A DNA stretch of 64,000 bases. Origin: Deltaproteobacteria bacterium. Lineage in GTDB: Bacteria; Desulfobacterota; Dissulfuribacteria; Dissulfuribacterales; QOAL01. This document shows, piece after piece, positions 52,264 through 61,989 of this stretch (the stretch's first letter is position 1; each line of letters opens with the position of its first letter). The stretch lies in contig WGDC01000008.1 of assembly GCA_015493475.1 (NCBI GenBank), positions 47,472-111,471 of the forward strand, read 5' to 3'. The position numbers were made by a program, and so were the translations under genes. The notes under the pieces were generated by a model that saw only the letters and a program-made list of their open reading frames with translations, was not told the origin of the DNA and searched no databases.

Positions 52264-53517
52264 TTATGAACCGCAGTTTTCTGGGTTGGCAGGTTCTTTG
52301 ATGACTTCTATGCCCTCGTTCTCGGCATTGCTTCTCGCGGAGGGGGCATTTGCCTGAAGGGACATATCCTGGCAACCATTTTGGGCCATTGCCGCTTGTG
52401 AAGCCTTGGAGCACTTGGGACAGAGGGCCAGGGTGTTTGTCAAGTCGTTAAGAAGAGTTTTTGCCGCTGCTTCCACGGCAAGGTCCATTTGTGTCCTGCC
52501 TGAAGAGTCAGACCACATGCTTACCGGTTCCACCTCTTTTTCAACCCTGTTGGCCCAAACCACCTCTCCGGTTTCAGGATCCTGCAAAGCAAGGCTGATC
52601 TGGACAACAGCCTGAGGCACATGTCCCCCCTTGGCAGCAAGGTAGGCCGCCGCCATTCCGGCTGCACCCCATACGCCAGCGTTGTATGCGGCCGAGTGTT
52701 CGTAGCCGCCGGAGCTTTCTGTTACAAAGTGGGCGAATCTTGGATTAGAGCCCACTACCTTGGTGGATTCGCTTGGGCCATTAAAGGGCGTATCAGCTTG
52801 GGAACCAAGCCCGGCACCCATGGCGCCGCCAATTGCAAGGTCCTGCCACAGGTCGTACTGGTCAGACTGTGCAACTCCAAAGATGGCGGCGGAAGTCCAA
52901 TCAAAGAAAAAGGGCAGGACTCCCTGCTGTAAAGGATTGAGTTGCTGGCCCTCTCTCATTTCATATTCCACGATTCTGCCTCTGAGCACGTAATCAGCCC
53001 CGAAGTAATCACCTATCTGTTTGATTACATTCTTATTTAGTCCTATTTTGTTGATCTTGAATTCTTCCATAGGAGTATTGGACACTTCATTGGCAAGTAG
53101 TACCTGCTTGATCTCCTTGTTCATGTCGTCAGACCAGCCCGTGCCAAGTTCCCTGTAAAAATTCCTTCTAGCCTTGGCAGAGTCTATGGAAGGCCCTTCA
53201 ACCAGGGTGATTACGCCGAGATCTATGAGATACTGGACCACGTCCTCTTCCACAGGCATGTAATAACCCTTGGATGCAAGTGTATGAGTAATTGCATTCT
53301 GGACCTTGACCTGCCGTCTAAGAGAGTCATCAATGTGCTTGCCCGTGGAATAGTCAGCAAAGGGCAGCATTACTATCTTGGGACAGGGGTAGGGATTCCG
53401 TATGGCTGTGGAATCGATTGCCTTGACAGACTCCTTGACTTTCTGGCCGCAGCCGCTAAGCATAAGCAGTGTGCAAAAAGCGGCAAGTATCGTTTTGTGC
53501 CATGATGAATACGACAT
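52264..53517 (-). CDS. Outer membrane lipoprotein, CsgG/GNA1162-like
   Basis: A 417-residue lipoprotein with the lipobox LMLSGCGQ (lipidated Cys near residue 21). The first part is CsgG-like or DUF799-like: KIVMLPFADYSTGKHIDDSLRRQVKV, YMPVEEDVVQYLIDLGV, and GADYVLRGRIVEYEMR. The middle has small-residue and Gly/Ala-rich runs (GAMGAGLG, AAYNAGVWGAAGMAAAYLAA). The C-terminal tail has six cysteines or so (CPKCSKASQ, NGCQDMS). CsgG-type proteins form outer membrane pores. ATG 53517 with GGAGGGAA is preferred over 53529. It is the first gene of a two-gene operon with the retropepsin protein. Confidence 0.68.
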   Translation of the reverse strand: MSYSSWHKTILAAFCTLLMLSGCGQKVKESVKAIDSTAIRNPYPCPKIVMLPFADYSTGKHIDDSLRRQVKVQNAITHTLASKGYYMPVEEDVVQYLIDLGVITLVEGPSIDSAKARRNFYRELGTGWSDDMNKEIKQVLLANEVSNTPMEEFKINKIGLNKNVIKQIGDYFGADYVLRGRIVEYEMREGQQLNPLQQGVLPFFFDWTSAAIFGVAQSDQYDLWQDLAIGGAMGAGLGSQADTPFNGPSESTKVVGSNPRFAHFVTESSGGYEHSAAYNAGVWGAAGMAAAYLAAKGGHVPQAVVQISLALQDPETGEVVWANRVEKEVEPVSMWSDSSGRTQMDLAVEAAAKTLLNDLTNTLALCPKCSKASQAAMAQNGCQDMSLQANAPSARSNAENEGIEVIKEPANPENCGS

Positions 53518-53730
53518 GGTTCCCTCCAATGTTTCTTTTTTTTCCTGTTGCTCATCTCATCGGATAAAAGAGAAAATTTATAAAAGATTTTGTTTTTTTA
53601 TTGCCCGTTTACCAAAAATTTTTCTCTCAATACCATGGAAGAGCTCCGAGATGTTCTGTAGGACAAGGCATTTGTCTGAAACAGCAAATAGCCTGCCACT
53701 TTGTATGTATGGCTTTTGTGGAACGTGAAG

Positions 53731-54687
53731 TTATGAAGAAGTCAGGTCTTCGTGCAGTGAAAAGGGCGGTATGATTTCCGTTAAGCTGTCTGCGCCGACA
53801 AGAAACATCAAAAGACGGTCTATACCCATGGCAATACCGGCAGACGGGGGGCATCTATCCAAGGTGTTGAGGAATTGTTCCGGGAGCGGTTCGGGGTCAA
53901 GACCGGCAGAGATACGTTGCCTGTTTTCTGCGTGGAATCTCGCTCTCTGTTTTGCAGAATTAACAAGCTCTGAAAACCCATTTGCCATCTCGATGCCAGA
54001 GATGTAGAGTTCAAATCTTTCGCTTACTCTCTCGTCTGATTTTTTAAGTCTCGAAAGAGATGCGGCCCAGCAGGGAAAGTCTATCAGAAACACTATACAC
54101 TTCAGTGAAAGGGCCGGTTCTATTTTCTCCACTATGTCTTGTTCAAAACGTTGTTCATTGCGAATCTCCAAGGGGTTCCAACCCGCGTATCTCGTAAACG
54201 CTTCTTCTACCGTGATGACCTCGGAACACGAAGAGGCGTCTTCCTGCAATACCGGCAGGTCCGGCACCAAAGCGCTCCTGCGGAAGGCCCGGAATATAGA
54301 TGAGAGCAAGCCCATACAGTCCTCCATTAGGCGAGTGTAGTTCTCATGACCCCTATACCATTCTAAGATGGTGAATTCTGCAGAGTGAATAGGGCCTTTT
54401 TCTCCTTTTCTGAAAGCAGGACCTATGTGAAAAAAACGCTCAAGACCTATGGATAGCAACGGTTTCAGGTATATTTCAGGAGAGGGCAGGAGGTACCGGG
54501 GTCCTTCTTCGTCACCGATTTTAAAAGGTTCAATGGTTGCCTCCGGTATGACATCCATGCCTGAGCAGGGCACCTGGGCTTCAATGAATCCCTCGCAGTA
54601 AAACCAATCTCTTATGGTTTTCAGGAGAAGATGGCGGGCAAAAAGTATTTCGCCGGGCTCAAGCCTTGGTTTGAGTTTGCCTGTCAG
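53731..54687 (-). CDS. epmA: EF-P lysine lysyltransferase (EpmA), with CTG start
   Basis: EpmA (PoxA/GenX) attaches beta-lysine to EF-P. It is related to the catalytic core of LysRS. Motifs are EIYLKPLLSIGLERFFHIGPAFR, HSAEFTILEWYRGHENY, GIEMANGFSELVN and CPPSAGIAMGIDRLLMF. The frame from the first ATG or GTG (54573) gives 280 residues and lacks the first helix and strand. In-frame codons upstream encode RHLLLKTIRDWF and CEGFIEAQVPC, which fit the EpmA N-terminus, and no ATG, GTG or TTG exists there. A CTG at 54685-54687 overlaps the efp stop and gives 318 residues, near the 325 of E. coli. Confidence 0.88.
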   Translation of the reverse strand: MTGKLKPRLEPGEILFARHLLLKTIRDWFYCEGFIEAQVPCSGMDVIPEATIEPFKIGDEEGPRYLLPSPEIYLKPLLSIGLERFFHIGPAFRKGEKGPIHSAEFTILEWYRGHENYTRLMEDCMGLLSSIFRAFRRSALVPDLPVLQEDASSCSEVITVEEAFTRYAGWNPLEIRNEQRFEQDIVEKIEPALSLKCIVFLIDFPCWAASLSRLKKSDERVSERFELYISGIEMANGFSELVNSAKQRARFHAENRQRISAGLDPEPLPEQFLNTLDRCPPSAGIAMGIDRLLMFLVGADSLTEIIPPFSLHEDLTSS

Positions 54688-55253
54688 CCTTTCACCCTCT
54701 CTACGTACTGACCGGTCCGCGTGTCGATTTTTAGAATTTCTCCCTCCTCAATAAAGAGAGGAACCTGTATGGTGTATCCTGTTTCTAGGGTGGCAGGCTT
54801 TGTGGCGCCTGTCGCAGTATCTCCTTTAACACCGGGATCAGCCTTCACCACTTCGAGCTGTACAAAGTTTGGCAGATTGATGCTGATGGGTGTTTCGTTA
54901 AAGAAAAGGAGGTCAACCTCCATGTTGTCTTGGAGGAAGTTCTTGGCCTCTCCTATGTTTTCTTCGGTTAGCGTAATCTGGTCATACGTCTTGGTATCCA
55001 TGAAATGGTAACCTTCGGCGTCATTGTACAGGTACTGGACTCTGCGTTCCTCAAGGTTTGCCGGTTCGAATTTGTCACCGGAACGATACGTTCTGTCCAT
55101 GGTGTAGCCAGTTATCATATTTTTTAGTTTGCACCTGTAAAGGGCCTGGCCCTTGCCTGGTTTGGAAAACTGAAATTCGGTTATAATGTACGGCTGCCCG
55201 TCGATTATTATCTTGAGTCCCTTCCTAAGGTCAGAGGATTCGTACACTTGCAA
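54684..55253 (-). CDS. efp: Elongation factor P
   Basis: EF-P relieves ribosome stalling at proline runs. It is 189 residues with the three domains: KOW-like N-terminal (SSDLRKGLKIIIDGQPYIITE), the modified lysine loop FSKPGKGQALYR (the second Lys is the EpmA target), and the C-terminal domain ending TGYTIQVPLFIEEGEILKIDT and GQYVERV. It starts with TTG at 55253 after AAAGGAGATGA. The downstream epmA starts inside its stop codon, which fits the substrate-enzyme pair. No epmB or epmC is seen. Confidence 0.97.
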   Translation of the reverse strand: MQVYESSDLRKGLKIIIDGQPYIITEFQFSKPGKGQALYRCKLKNMITGYTMDRTYRSGDKFEPANLEERRVQYLYNDAEGYHFMDTKTYDQITLTEENIGEAKNFLQDNMEVDLLFFNETPISINLPNFVQLEVVKADPGVKGDTATGATKPATLETGYTIQVPLFIEEGEILKIDTRTGQYVERVKG

Positions 55254-55366
55254 TCATCTCCTTTCACGATTTTTTCTGGATAAGTAGAACAATTTCTTAG
55301 ACAGCGCAACAGGATGGGAGGGCCTTGGAACTTTAAACAGCTCGCCTCCCTCTTATCACTGCTCTG

Positions 55367-57406
55367 TTATTCCGATGCAGGGTCGTAATGAGAAAATACC
55401 ATGGTGAAGTTGCCCCGTCCCTGGGTGGCAGACCGCAAGGCCGTTGAATAGCCAAACATCCTTGACAGTGGTACTATGGCCTTTATTACCTGAACGTTAC
55501 CCCTGGGTTCGATACTTTCCACCTTCCCTCCCCTGGCGTTCAGGTCCCCGATAACATCTCCCATGAAGTTTTCCGGAGTTATCACTTCCACAAGCATCTT
55601 TGGTTCAAGAAGTACTGGCGCGGCTGCCCGGCAGGCCTTTCTCAGTGCCATGGAGGCCGCTGCCCTGAAGGCGACCTCTGAAGATAGCCCCTCTTCAAAC
55701 TGGGCCTCCTTGAGCAATACTTCTGTGTCTATCATGGGGAATCCCTGAAGCACGCCGCTTTCCAGCCCCTGTTCCAGCGTTTCCAGAATCTGTTCTTCGT
55801 AGCCCTCTGGAAGAATATCCTCTCCAAGGGAGCTTCTTACCACATTTCCCTGGCCCCGTTTTCTTGGCATTACAAGTACGTCCACCGCGGCTGCCTGTCT
55901 TGATCCACCGATTTCCCTGTCAAATTTTTCCCTCACCTCGGCCTCTTCGGAAATGGTTTCCCTGTAAACCACCTGAGGCTTTCCTACCCTGACCGGGACC
56001 TTGAACTCCCTTAGAAGCCTCTGGGTAAGCACCTCGAGGTGAAGTTCACCCATGCCAGAGATGATGGTCTGACCAGTCTCTTCGTCCACTTTTACCTTGA
56101 AGGTGGGGTCTTCTTCTGAAAGCTTTGAAAGCGAGGTCTCTATCTTTTCCTGATCCTGAGTGGATTTTGGTTCCACCGCAACTGATATAACCGGCTGATA
56201 TGTCTCTATTGATTCCAGAATGATGGGATGTTCCGGGTCACAAAGGGTGTCCCCGGTGGCTGCAAGTTTAAGCCCCATTACGGCCACAATTTGCCCGGCC
56301 CCCGCCTCCTTGATGCGTTCCCTTTTGTTGGCATGCATCCTGAGCAGACGCGCAATCTTTTCCTTCTTTTCCTTGGTGGCATTCCATACCTCTTCACCGG
56401 AATGCATGACTCCACTGTATATACGCACAAAGGTCATCTTTCTTCCCTGGTCCATCTGGACCTTGAAGGACAGGGCGGACAGGGGCTCCTTAACGCTCGC
56501 CCTTCTGATTTCTTCTTTCCCGGTCTTGGGTTTTTTTCCCTTAACAGGTGGGATATCCAGGGGACTGGGCAGGTATCTGCCAATGGCGTCAAGAACTGGC
56601 TGAACCCCCTTGTTTTTAAGGGCGGAGCCGCAAAAGACAGGAACGCCTTCAAGGCTGAGGCAGGCCTTTCTGACCACATCGTGGATCTTTTTATCAGGAA
56701 TTTCTTCTTCGGAAAGATACATCTCCATTATTTCGTCATCTATCTCCGACAGTGCCTCGATAAGCTGATCCCTGGCTTCGTTAACTGTTTTTATGTGTTC
56801 CTCGGGTATGTCGAGTTCCCGGAATTCCCGGCCCTCCGTGGCTTCATCCCATAGTATGAGTTTCTGCTTTACTAGGTCAAATACCCCTTGAAAGCTGTCT
56901 TCCGCCCCGACAGGTATGGTCATTACTATCGGATTCGCCCCAAGTCTGTCCCGGAGTTCAGTTACCACTCTCGAGAAATCCGCTCCAAGACGGTCCATTT
57001 TGTTGATAAAGGCCATTTTGGGCACCCTGTATTTATCGGCCTGCTGCCAGACCGTCTCGGACTGGGGCTCAACCCCGCCAACTGCGCAGAATATCCCGAG
57101 GGCCCCGTCAATGACCCTCAACGACCTTTCAACCTCGATGGTGAAATCTACGTGTCCGGGGGTGTCAATTAGGTGTATTTCTTTTCCTTTCCAGAAACAG
57201 GTTGTAACCGCTGACGTGATGGTGATGCCCCTTTCCTGCTCTTCCGGCATCCAGTCCATGGTTGCTTGTCCATCGTGGACCTCTCCAATCTTGTGGGTTT
57301 TTCCGGTATAATAGAGTATCCGTTCGGTAAAGGTGGTTTTCCCCGCGTCGATGTGGGCAATGATACCAATATTTCTTATTCTCTTGATCTCTTTGTCGCT
57401 TGCCAT
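55367..57406 (-). CDS. fusA: Elongation factor G (FusA)
   Basis: A 679-residue translocation GTPase. GTP-binding motifs G1 [19 protein letters not shown]2/G3 RGITITSAV and [17 protein letters not shown], and G4 [12 protein letters not shown] are all present. Domains II-V follow ([34 protein letters not shown], and [18 protein letters not shown]). At 679 residues it is somewhat shorter than classical FusA (about 700) and resembles the second EF-G type found in many Desulfobacterota. It lies upstream of efp by 113 bases. Confidence 0.94.
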   Translation of the reverse strand: MASDKEIKRIRNIGIIAHIDAGKTTFTERILYYTGKTHKIGEVHDGQATMDWMPEEQERGITITSAVTTCFWKGKEIHLIDTPGHVDFTIEVERSLRVIDGALGIFCAVGGVEPQSETVWQQADKYRVPKMAFINKMDRLGADFSRVVTELRDRLGANPIVMTIPVGAEDSFQGVFDLVKQKLILWDEATEGREFRELDIPEEHIKTVNEARDQLIEALSEIDDEIMEMYLSEEEIPDKKIHDVVRKACLSLEGVPVFCGSALKNKGVQPVLDAIGRYLPSPLDIPPVKGKKPKTGKEEIRRASVKEPLSALSFKVQMDQGRKMTFVRIYSGVMHSGEEVWNATKEKKEKIARLLRMHANKRERIKEAGAGQIVAVMGLKLAATGDTLCDPEHPIILESIETYQPVISVAVEPKSTQDQEKIETSLSKLSEEDPTFKVKVDEETGQTIISGMGELHLEVLTQRLLREFKVPVRVGKPQVVYRETISEEAEVREKFDREIGGSRQAAAVDVLVMPRKRGQGNVVRSSLGEDILPEGYEEQILETLEQGLESGVLQGFPMIDTEVLLKEAQFEEGLSSEVAFRAAASMALRKACRAAAPVLLEPKMLVEVITPENFMGDVIGDLNARGGKVESIEPRGNVQVIKAIVPLSRMFGYSTALRSATQGRGNFTMVFSHYDPASE

Positions 57407-57544
57407 GTGTTTTAAAAAGCCCTTGTGAAGAAAAAGTATCGGCCATTATAAGGTCTTTTTAGTCGATTCACAAGGAAGCAATCATTCCCTTTTCACCCTG
57501 ATGGGTGTTACTAATGGCCTTTTGGGGGAGTAGCAGACGGGAAA

Positions 57545-57564
57545 GGGGCAGAAAATCCTGCCCC
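57545..57564 (-). terminator. Terminator of the small exported protein gene
   Basis: GGGGCAG (57545-57551) pairs perfectly with CTGCCCC (57558-57564); read on the minus strand it is followed by TTTCCC. It lies just after the stop of the gene at 57578. Confidence 0.55.
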
Positions 57565-57577
57565 GTCTCGAGACCTT

Positions 57578-57952
57578 TTACCTGAAGATGTTGCAGCCTA
57601 CCCTGCCGTCATTCTCTCTGCAGATTGCCGATCCGATTTTACCGTATCTCGCAATGGTAACTATGAAAGTGATGTAGTGGGGTAGCCGCTCTCTCTTGAC
57701 CGCAGGCCTGAATTGTGGTTTTGCCCATCCCCCAGCCTCGCTTTGCTTGTAAGACCTATGGGTCCATATTGAGTATTCCATGGGAACCCTTCCGGGCCTG
57801 AAGGCGGTAAAGATGAGCTGGTGACGCGCTGTATCCGCTTCCACCTTTCCAAGGCCAGGTACCGAAAGTATCTGTTGGAAGGCGAAGGAGGCCGGCTCAA
57901 AAGAAAACAGGAACAGGATCAATAAGGAAAACACAGTAAATAATCTTTTCAT
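57578..57952 (-). CDS. Small exported protein of unknown function
   Basis: A 124-residue protein with a clear signal peptide (RLFTVFSLLILFLFSFEPASFA) and a good AGGAGG eight bases before ATG. The mature part is short and basic, with a beta-rich pattern (KVEADTARHQLIFTAFRP, EYSIWTHRSY) and a C-terminal cysteine pair (AICRENDGRVGC). No family is recognised. It is divergent from the large DUF748 gene, 82 bases away, and has its own terminator, so it is a real gene. Confidence 0.7.
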   Translation of the reverse strand: MKRLFTVFSLLILFLFSFEPASFAFQQILSVPGLGKVEADTARHQLIFTAFRPGRVPMEYSIWTHRSYKQSEAGGWAKPQFRPAVKRERLPHYITFIVTIARYGKIGSAICRENDGRVGCNIFR

Positions 57953-57977
57953 GGCTTAACCTCCTGGACGATGATGG

Positions 57978-57983
57978 TATAAT
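57978..57983 (+). promoter_or_regulatory. Extended -10 promoter before the DUF748 gene
   Basis: TGGTATAAT is an extended -10 (TGnTATAAT) at 57975-57983; no good -35 is needed or seen. Transcription would start near 57990, 45 bases before the chosen ATG. Confidence 0.5.
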
Positions 57984-58034
57984 TTGGACAGGTTTTTGTT
58001 TCGTTTTCCATGGACTCCTTTTATAAGTATAATT

Positions 58035-61000
58035 ATGGTATCAAAAAATAAAGTTTCAAGTCTTCACTCCTTAAATCCCTTAGCCAAGTTCCTTGTATGG
58101 TTTCTCGCGATCCTAGCCTCCTATACCATGTTCGGTTTTTGGGGCGTTCCCAAGATCGTCAGGTACGTGTTGGTTAAAAAGGCCCCAGAGAGTCTCCACA
58201 GAAATGTAAGGGTTCAGGATGTATCCTTCAACCCCTTTAAACTCGATCTCAAAATAAAAGGCATTGAGATAGGTTCACGGATAAAGGGTAAGGAGTTTTT
58301 GCGCCTAAAGCGTATCGACCTGAACCTCGAAGTACTGTCTCTATTAAAGAGGGCCCTTATTATCTCGAGCCTGAAGGTGGAAAGCCCGTCCTTTTTTCTT
58401 GAAAGGGACAAAAATGGCAATTTCACCATAGACGACCTGATTGGAAGCGGGAATGAAAATAATGGTGAGGGAAATAAGGGAAGCAAGCCCATTAGGTTCT
58501 CGATAAACAACATTGAAATAAAAAATGGCAGGATTGTTTTTGACGACAGGTTCAAGGACAGTGTCCATAGGATAGAGAAGATCGATATAGGAATCCCTTT
58601 TATTTCCGACCTGGATCAAAAGGTAAGGATATATGTCAAGCCATATTTTTCTGCCGTGGTTAACGGTAGTCCCATTGCGTTTCAGGGGCGCACCAGGCCC
58701 TTTGCAAATGACAGGGATACAATAATTGATCTTAAGTTCACCAACATAGATATCCCACACTACCTTGCCTACATGCCTGACATAATGGGCCTCAGGCTGG
58801 GAAGCGGGTGTCTTGATACGAATCTTTCCATTCATTTTACTGAAAAGAAAAATCCCACCATCATACTCAGCGGAAATGCCATCCTGAAGGATGCGGCAAT
58901 AGAAAAGAAGAATACAAGGCTCATAACCATAGAGGCCCTGGAGCTTAATCTTAAACCTTCAAGGCTTTTTTCAAGGAAAATGGCATTTAAAACCATATTA
59001 AGTGGTGTGGCTCTGAGGGATGTTTCAGACGGCAGTAAAAAGCTTTCATTCAACCAAAAAAGCTCAGGTTCTAAGAACATAAAAAAAGCAGGGGACACAG
59101 GTTTTCTTTCAATACCGAGAACAGATGTAACAGGAGTGGATATTGATCTTTTAAAGGGAAAGATAGATGTAAATTCCGTTAACATTCACGGGCCTGTTTT
59201 GCGTTTTTTAATGCAAAAAGATGGCACATCAAATCTTGAAAGATTCTATTCGTTCCTGGTCTCTGGTTCTTCTTCAGCAAAGAAAAAGGATGAAGGGACA
59301 AGTGAGGATGGAAAGTCAAAGAAGGAAGAAGGAAAGGAAATGCTGTTTCATATCGGTGCCTTTAAGATAGAAAAGGCCCATGTGGAATTTACTGATAATT
59401 CCGTCCCTGAGCCTGTAAGACTTCATTTTTCAGGTCTTGAAACAGAACTCAGGGATATTTCAACCAAAAAGGGACGCAAATTTAATTTTACAGCCAAGAC
59501 ACAGGTTAACAAGACGGGTCTTATCAAAATTAGCGGCACAGGAATGCTTTCAACTCTTGGCCTTCAGACCAAGATCATGGCCTCAAATGTACCCCTTCCT
59601 CCTCTACAGGGGTATGTCTCTCCTCATCTTAACATGGAACTTGGAAGGGGGCATGTATCCCTTAAGGCCATGGCCTCATTTCAGAAGAAAGGAAACAGGA
59701 AGATCCTTTCTGCAAGGGGGACCACCAAGATTCAAAACGTGCTCCTTTTCGGAAAAAAGAGCCAGGAACCCCTTACCAAATGGCGTGAGATAGCCATCAA
59801 CAATTTTTCCATCGGATACGAACCGCTGAAGGTAGATATAAAGGAAATCGTATTAAACAGAGTGAAACAGAATATCATCGTCTTCAAGGATGGTGATTCA
59901 AATATTGCAAGTATTTTAAAAGCTAAAAAGGACGAAAAGGCTTCCCAAAAAACATCCAAAAGAGGAAAGACCCCTGAAGGTAACAGGCAGTCTGATAAAA
60001 GTGTGCAAAGGCCGGTCATAAAGATAGGCAGGGTAAGGTTTAAATCGTGTAAAGTAAGGATGGTTGACAGAAGTTTGAAACTGGTGTTCGTGCGTGAATT
60101 TGACGATATAAAGGGAACCGTTTCCGGCCTTGAAAACAGGCCGGGAATGAAGGCAAAGGTGGACATCTCCGCCCTTGTGGACAATCGTTCGAAGGCATCC
60201 GTAATTGGTCTTGTGAATCCGCTTGCCAAGCCTTTTTTTGCCGACCTCACTGTCAAAATCGGAGGCGCTGGCATGACCCGTTTTTCCCCTTATGCCCAGC
60301 GTTTTCTTGGCTACCAGATTGAAAGGGGAAAGATGTTTCTTGACCTTCACATAAGGCTTAATGGAAATAAACTTTACGTTGACAACAGGCTGGTGCTGGA
60401 CCGCTTTGACCTTGGAAGTCACGTACAAAGTAAAGACGCCATAAACGCTCCTATAAAGCTTGCCATTGCCCTTTTAAAGGACAGAAGCGGCAAAATAGAC
60501 CTTAATATCCCTGTCAGGGGTGAACTCGATGACCCTGAATTCAGTTATCGAAGTGCCGTTCTACGGGCCATAATGAACATATTCATAAAGGCGGCCACGG
60601 CACCGTTTTCTCTTCTTGGCTCGGTTTTTGGATCAGACGAGAAGCTTGATTCAGTGGTCTTCGAGCCCGGCGTTTCAAAGCTTGACGACAAGGCGAGGAA
60701 GAAACTCGACATCCTGGCAAAGGCATTGCGTGACAGGCCTGCCCTCAAGGTTGAAGTCACTGGTTACTTTGATCCTGAAGCGGACAAAGAGGGACTCCTT
60801 GAAAGGAGGTTCATGCACCTTTTGAAAAAGGAAAAATTTGAGGACCTGCCAAATGCAGAACGCGAAAAGATAGAAGATATCGATGATATGAAGATAGATG
60901 ATGGTGAATATGAAAAGTACCTTGAAAAGGCATATAAAAACGCATCCTTTAAACGGCCAAGAAACTTTATTGGCATGATAAAGTCCCAGCCAAAGGACGT

Positions 61001-61202
61001 CATGGAAAAGATGCTAAAAGAGCATATCTCAATAACTCGAGGAGATCTTAAGATATTGGCCAGCGAAAGGGCCAAGGCTGTAGCCAATTATCTGATACGG
61101 CAAGGAAAGATGGAACAGGAGCGAATCTTTCTGGTGGCTCCAGAGGGCCAGCCCATCCATGGCAAGGCCGGATTTTCTGGGGTGCGTCTTAGCTTAAAAT
61201 AG
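58035..61202 (+). CDS. DUF748 / AsmA-like large envelope protein with OmpA-like end
   Basis: A 1055-residue protein. It starts with a membrane anchor (about residues 15-40: FLVWFLAILASYTMFGFWGV) and the DUF748 start SFNPFKLDLKIKGIEIG, then a long beta-rich periplasmic body with repeated strand patterns (KSPSFFLERDKNGNFTIDD-like segments), as in AsmA/TamB/YhdP proteins that bridge the envelope and may carry lipids. The last 200 residues recall an OmpA-type peptidoglycan fold: KLDDKARKKLDILAKALRD, LKVEVTGYFDP, and ERAKAVANYLIRQGKMEQERI. ATG 58035 is used; a TTG at 57984 lies in the -10 region. Confidence 0.8.
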   Translation: MVSKNKVSSLHSLNPLAKFLVWFLAILASYTMFGFWGVPKIVRYVLVKKAPESLHRNVRVQDVSFNPFKLDLKIKGIEIGSRIKGKEFLRLKRIDLNLEVLSLLKRALIISSLKVESPSFFLERDKNGNFTIDDLIGSGNENNGEGNKGSKPIRFSINNIEIKNGRIVFDDRFKDSVHRIEKIDIGIPFISDLDQKVRIYVKPYFSAVVNGSPIAFQGRTRPFANDRDTIIDLKFTNIDIPHYLAYMPDIMGLRLGSGCLDTNLSIHFTEKKNPTIILSGNAILKDAAIEKKNTRLITIEALELNLKPSRLFSRKMAFKTILSGVALRDVSDGSKKLSFNQKSSGSKNIKKAGDTGFLSIPRTDVTGVDIDLLKGKIDVNSVNIHGPVLRFLMQKDGTSNLERFYSFLVSGSSSAKKKDEGTSEDGKSKKEEGKEMLFHIGAFKIEKAHVEFTDNSVPEPVRLHFSGLETELRDISTKKGRKFNFTAKTQVNKTGLIKISGTGMLSTLGLQTKIMASNVPLPPLQGYVSPHLNMELGRGHVSLKAMASFQKKGNRKILSARGTTKIQNVLLFGKKSQEPLTKWREIAINNFSIGYEPLKVDIKEIVLNRVKQNIIVFKDGDSNIASILKAKKDEKASQKTSKRGKTPEGNRQSDKSVQRPVIKIGRVRFKSCKVRMVDRSLKLVFVREFDDIKGTVSGLENRPGMKAKVDISALVDNRSKASVIGLVNPLAKPFFADLTVKIGGAGMTRFSPYAQRFLGYQIERGKMFLDLHIRLNGNKLYVDNRLVLDRFDLGSHVQSKDAINAPIKLAIALLKDRSGKIDLNIPVRGELDDPEFSYRSAVLRAIMNIFIKAATAPFSLLGSVFGSDEKLDSVVFEPGVSKLDDKARKKLDILAKALRDRPALKVEVTGYFDPEADKEGLLERRFMHLLKKEKFEDLPNAEREKIEDIDDMKIDDGEYEKYLEKAYKNASFKRPRNFIGMIKSQPKDVMEKMLKEHISITRGDLKILASERAKAVANYLIRQGKMEQERIFLVAPEGQPIHGKAGFSGVRLSLK

Positions 61203-61280
61203 TCTATAGTCCCTGGTCTTGACACCACGGCCCTGACACATTAAAAACAGGCTGTTTCCGACAATAGTTAGAAGCCAGTG

Positions 61281-61357
61281 GTGGGCGTAGCTCAGTTGGT
61301 TAGAGCGTCGGGTTGTGGCCCCGGAGGCCGAGGGTTCAAGTCCCTCCGCTCACCCCA
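61281..61357 (+). tRNA. tRNA-His (anticodon GTG)
   Basis: The sequence folds as a normal tRNA: acceptor GTGGGCG pairs with CGCTCAC (one G-U pair), D arm AGCTCAGTTGGTTAGAGC, anticodon loop TTGTGGC with GTG, T arm GGGTTCAAGTCCC. The discriminator is C73, matched by G at 61280, the extra G-1 typical of tRNA-His. The CCA end is encoded (61355-61357). Confidence 0.97.
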
Positions 61358-61390
61358 TCCTTAAATAATAATTTTGGTTGCAGACCGACA

Positions 61391-61978
61391 TTAAAGTCTG
61401 CTACTTGGCTCTGGCTTCCAAACCGAGAGCCTTTCCACCTTGAGGCCTAGAAGCTCGGCCAGCCTTCCAGAAAAGAAAAAGGCCATTTCATTAAGATCCT
61501 TTGGCTTTGAGTAAAAGGCGGGCATTGTTGGGAAGATTATGCCCCCTGCCTGGGACAGGGTCAGCATGTTCCTTAGATGTATTTCATTTAAGGGGGTCTC
61601 TCTTGCGGCTACAATCAGGGGCCTTCTCTCCTTTAAAAAACAGTCTGCTGCCCTGTGGATAAGGTTTCTGCTTATTCCGTTTGCTATTGCACCGAGGGTA
61701 CCCATGGTACATGGCATGATGACCATTGCATCGAGCCTGCTGGAGCCGCTGGCTGGGGTAGACCAGAAGCGTTTTGCGTCATACTCGGCTGTTGCCAGGT
61801 TCTTGAGAGACAAAAGGCCTTTTTCACCAAGCTCGAACCGTGTCACTTCAAGACCTGTTTCGGAGAACATGAGATGAAGTTCTACGCCCAGTTCGCTTGC
61901 GATTTCAGCAAATTTCAGGGCATATATTGACCCGCTTGCCCCTGTTACGGCAAGGACCACCTTTTTTACAGGATTCAT
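61391..61978 (-). CDS. UbiX family flavin prenyltransferase
   Basis: UbiX makes prenylated FMN, the cofactor of UbiD decarboxylases. The 195-residue protein from ATG 61978 shows VKKVVLAVTGASGSIYALK, LMFSETG, MVIMPCTMGTLGAIANGISRNLI, and the RPLIVAARETPLNEIHLRNML segment with the prenyl-binding residues. A longer frame from 62068 overlaps ubiD and is rejected. It follows ubiD by 11 bases; AAGGGG lies before it. The pair fits a menaquinone or aromatic acid decarboxylation step. Confidence 0.92.
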   Translation of the reverse strand: MNPVKKVVLAVTGASGSIYALKFAEIASELGVELHLMFSETGLEVTRFELGEKGLLSLKNLATAEYDAKRFWSTPASGSSRLDAMVIMPCTMGTLGAIANGISRNLIHRAADCFLKERRPLIVAARETPLNEIHLRNMLTLSQAGGIIFPTMPAFYSKPKDLNEMAFFFSGRLAELLGLKVERLSVWKPEPSSRL

Positions 61979-61989
61979 GCCAGGGCCCC

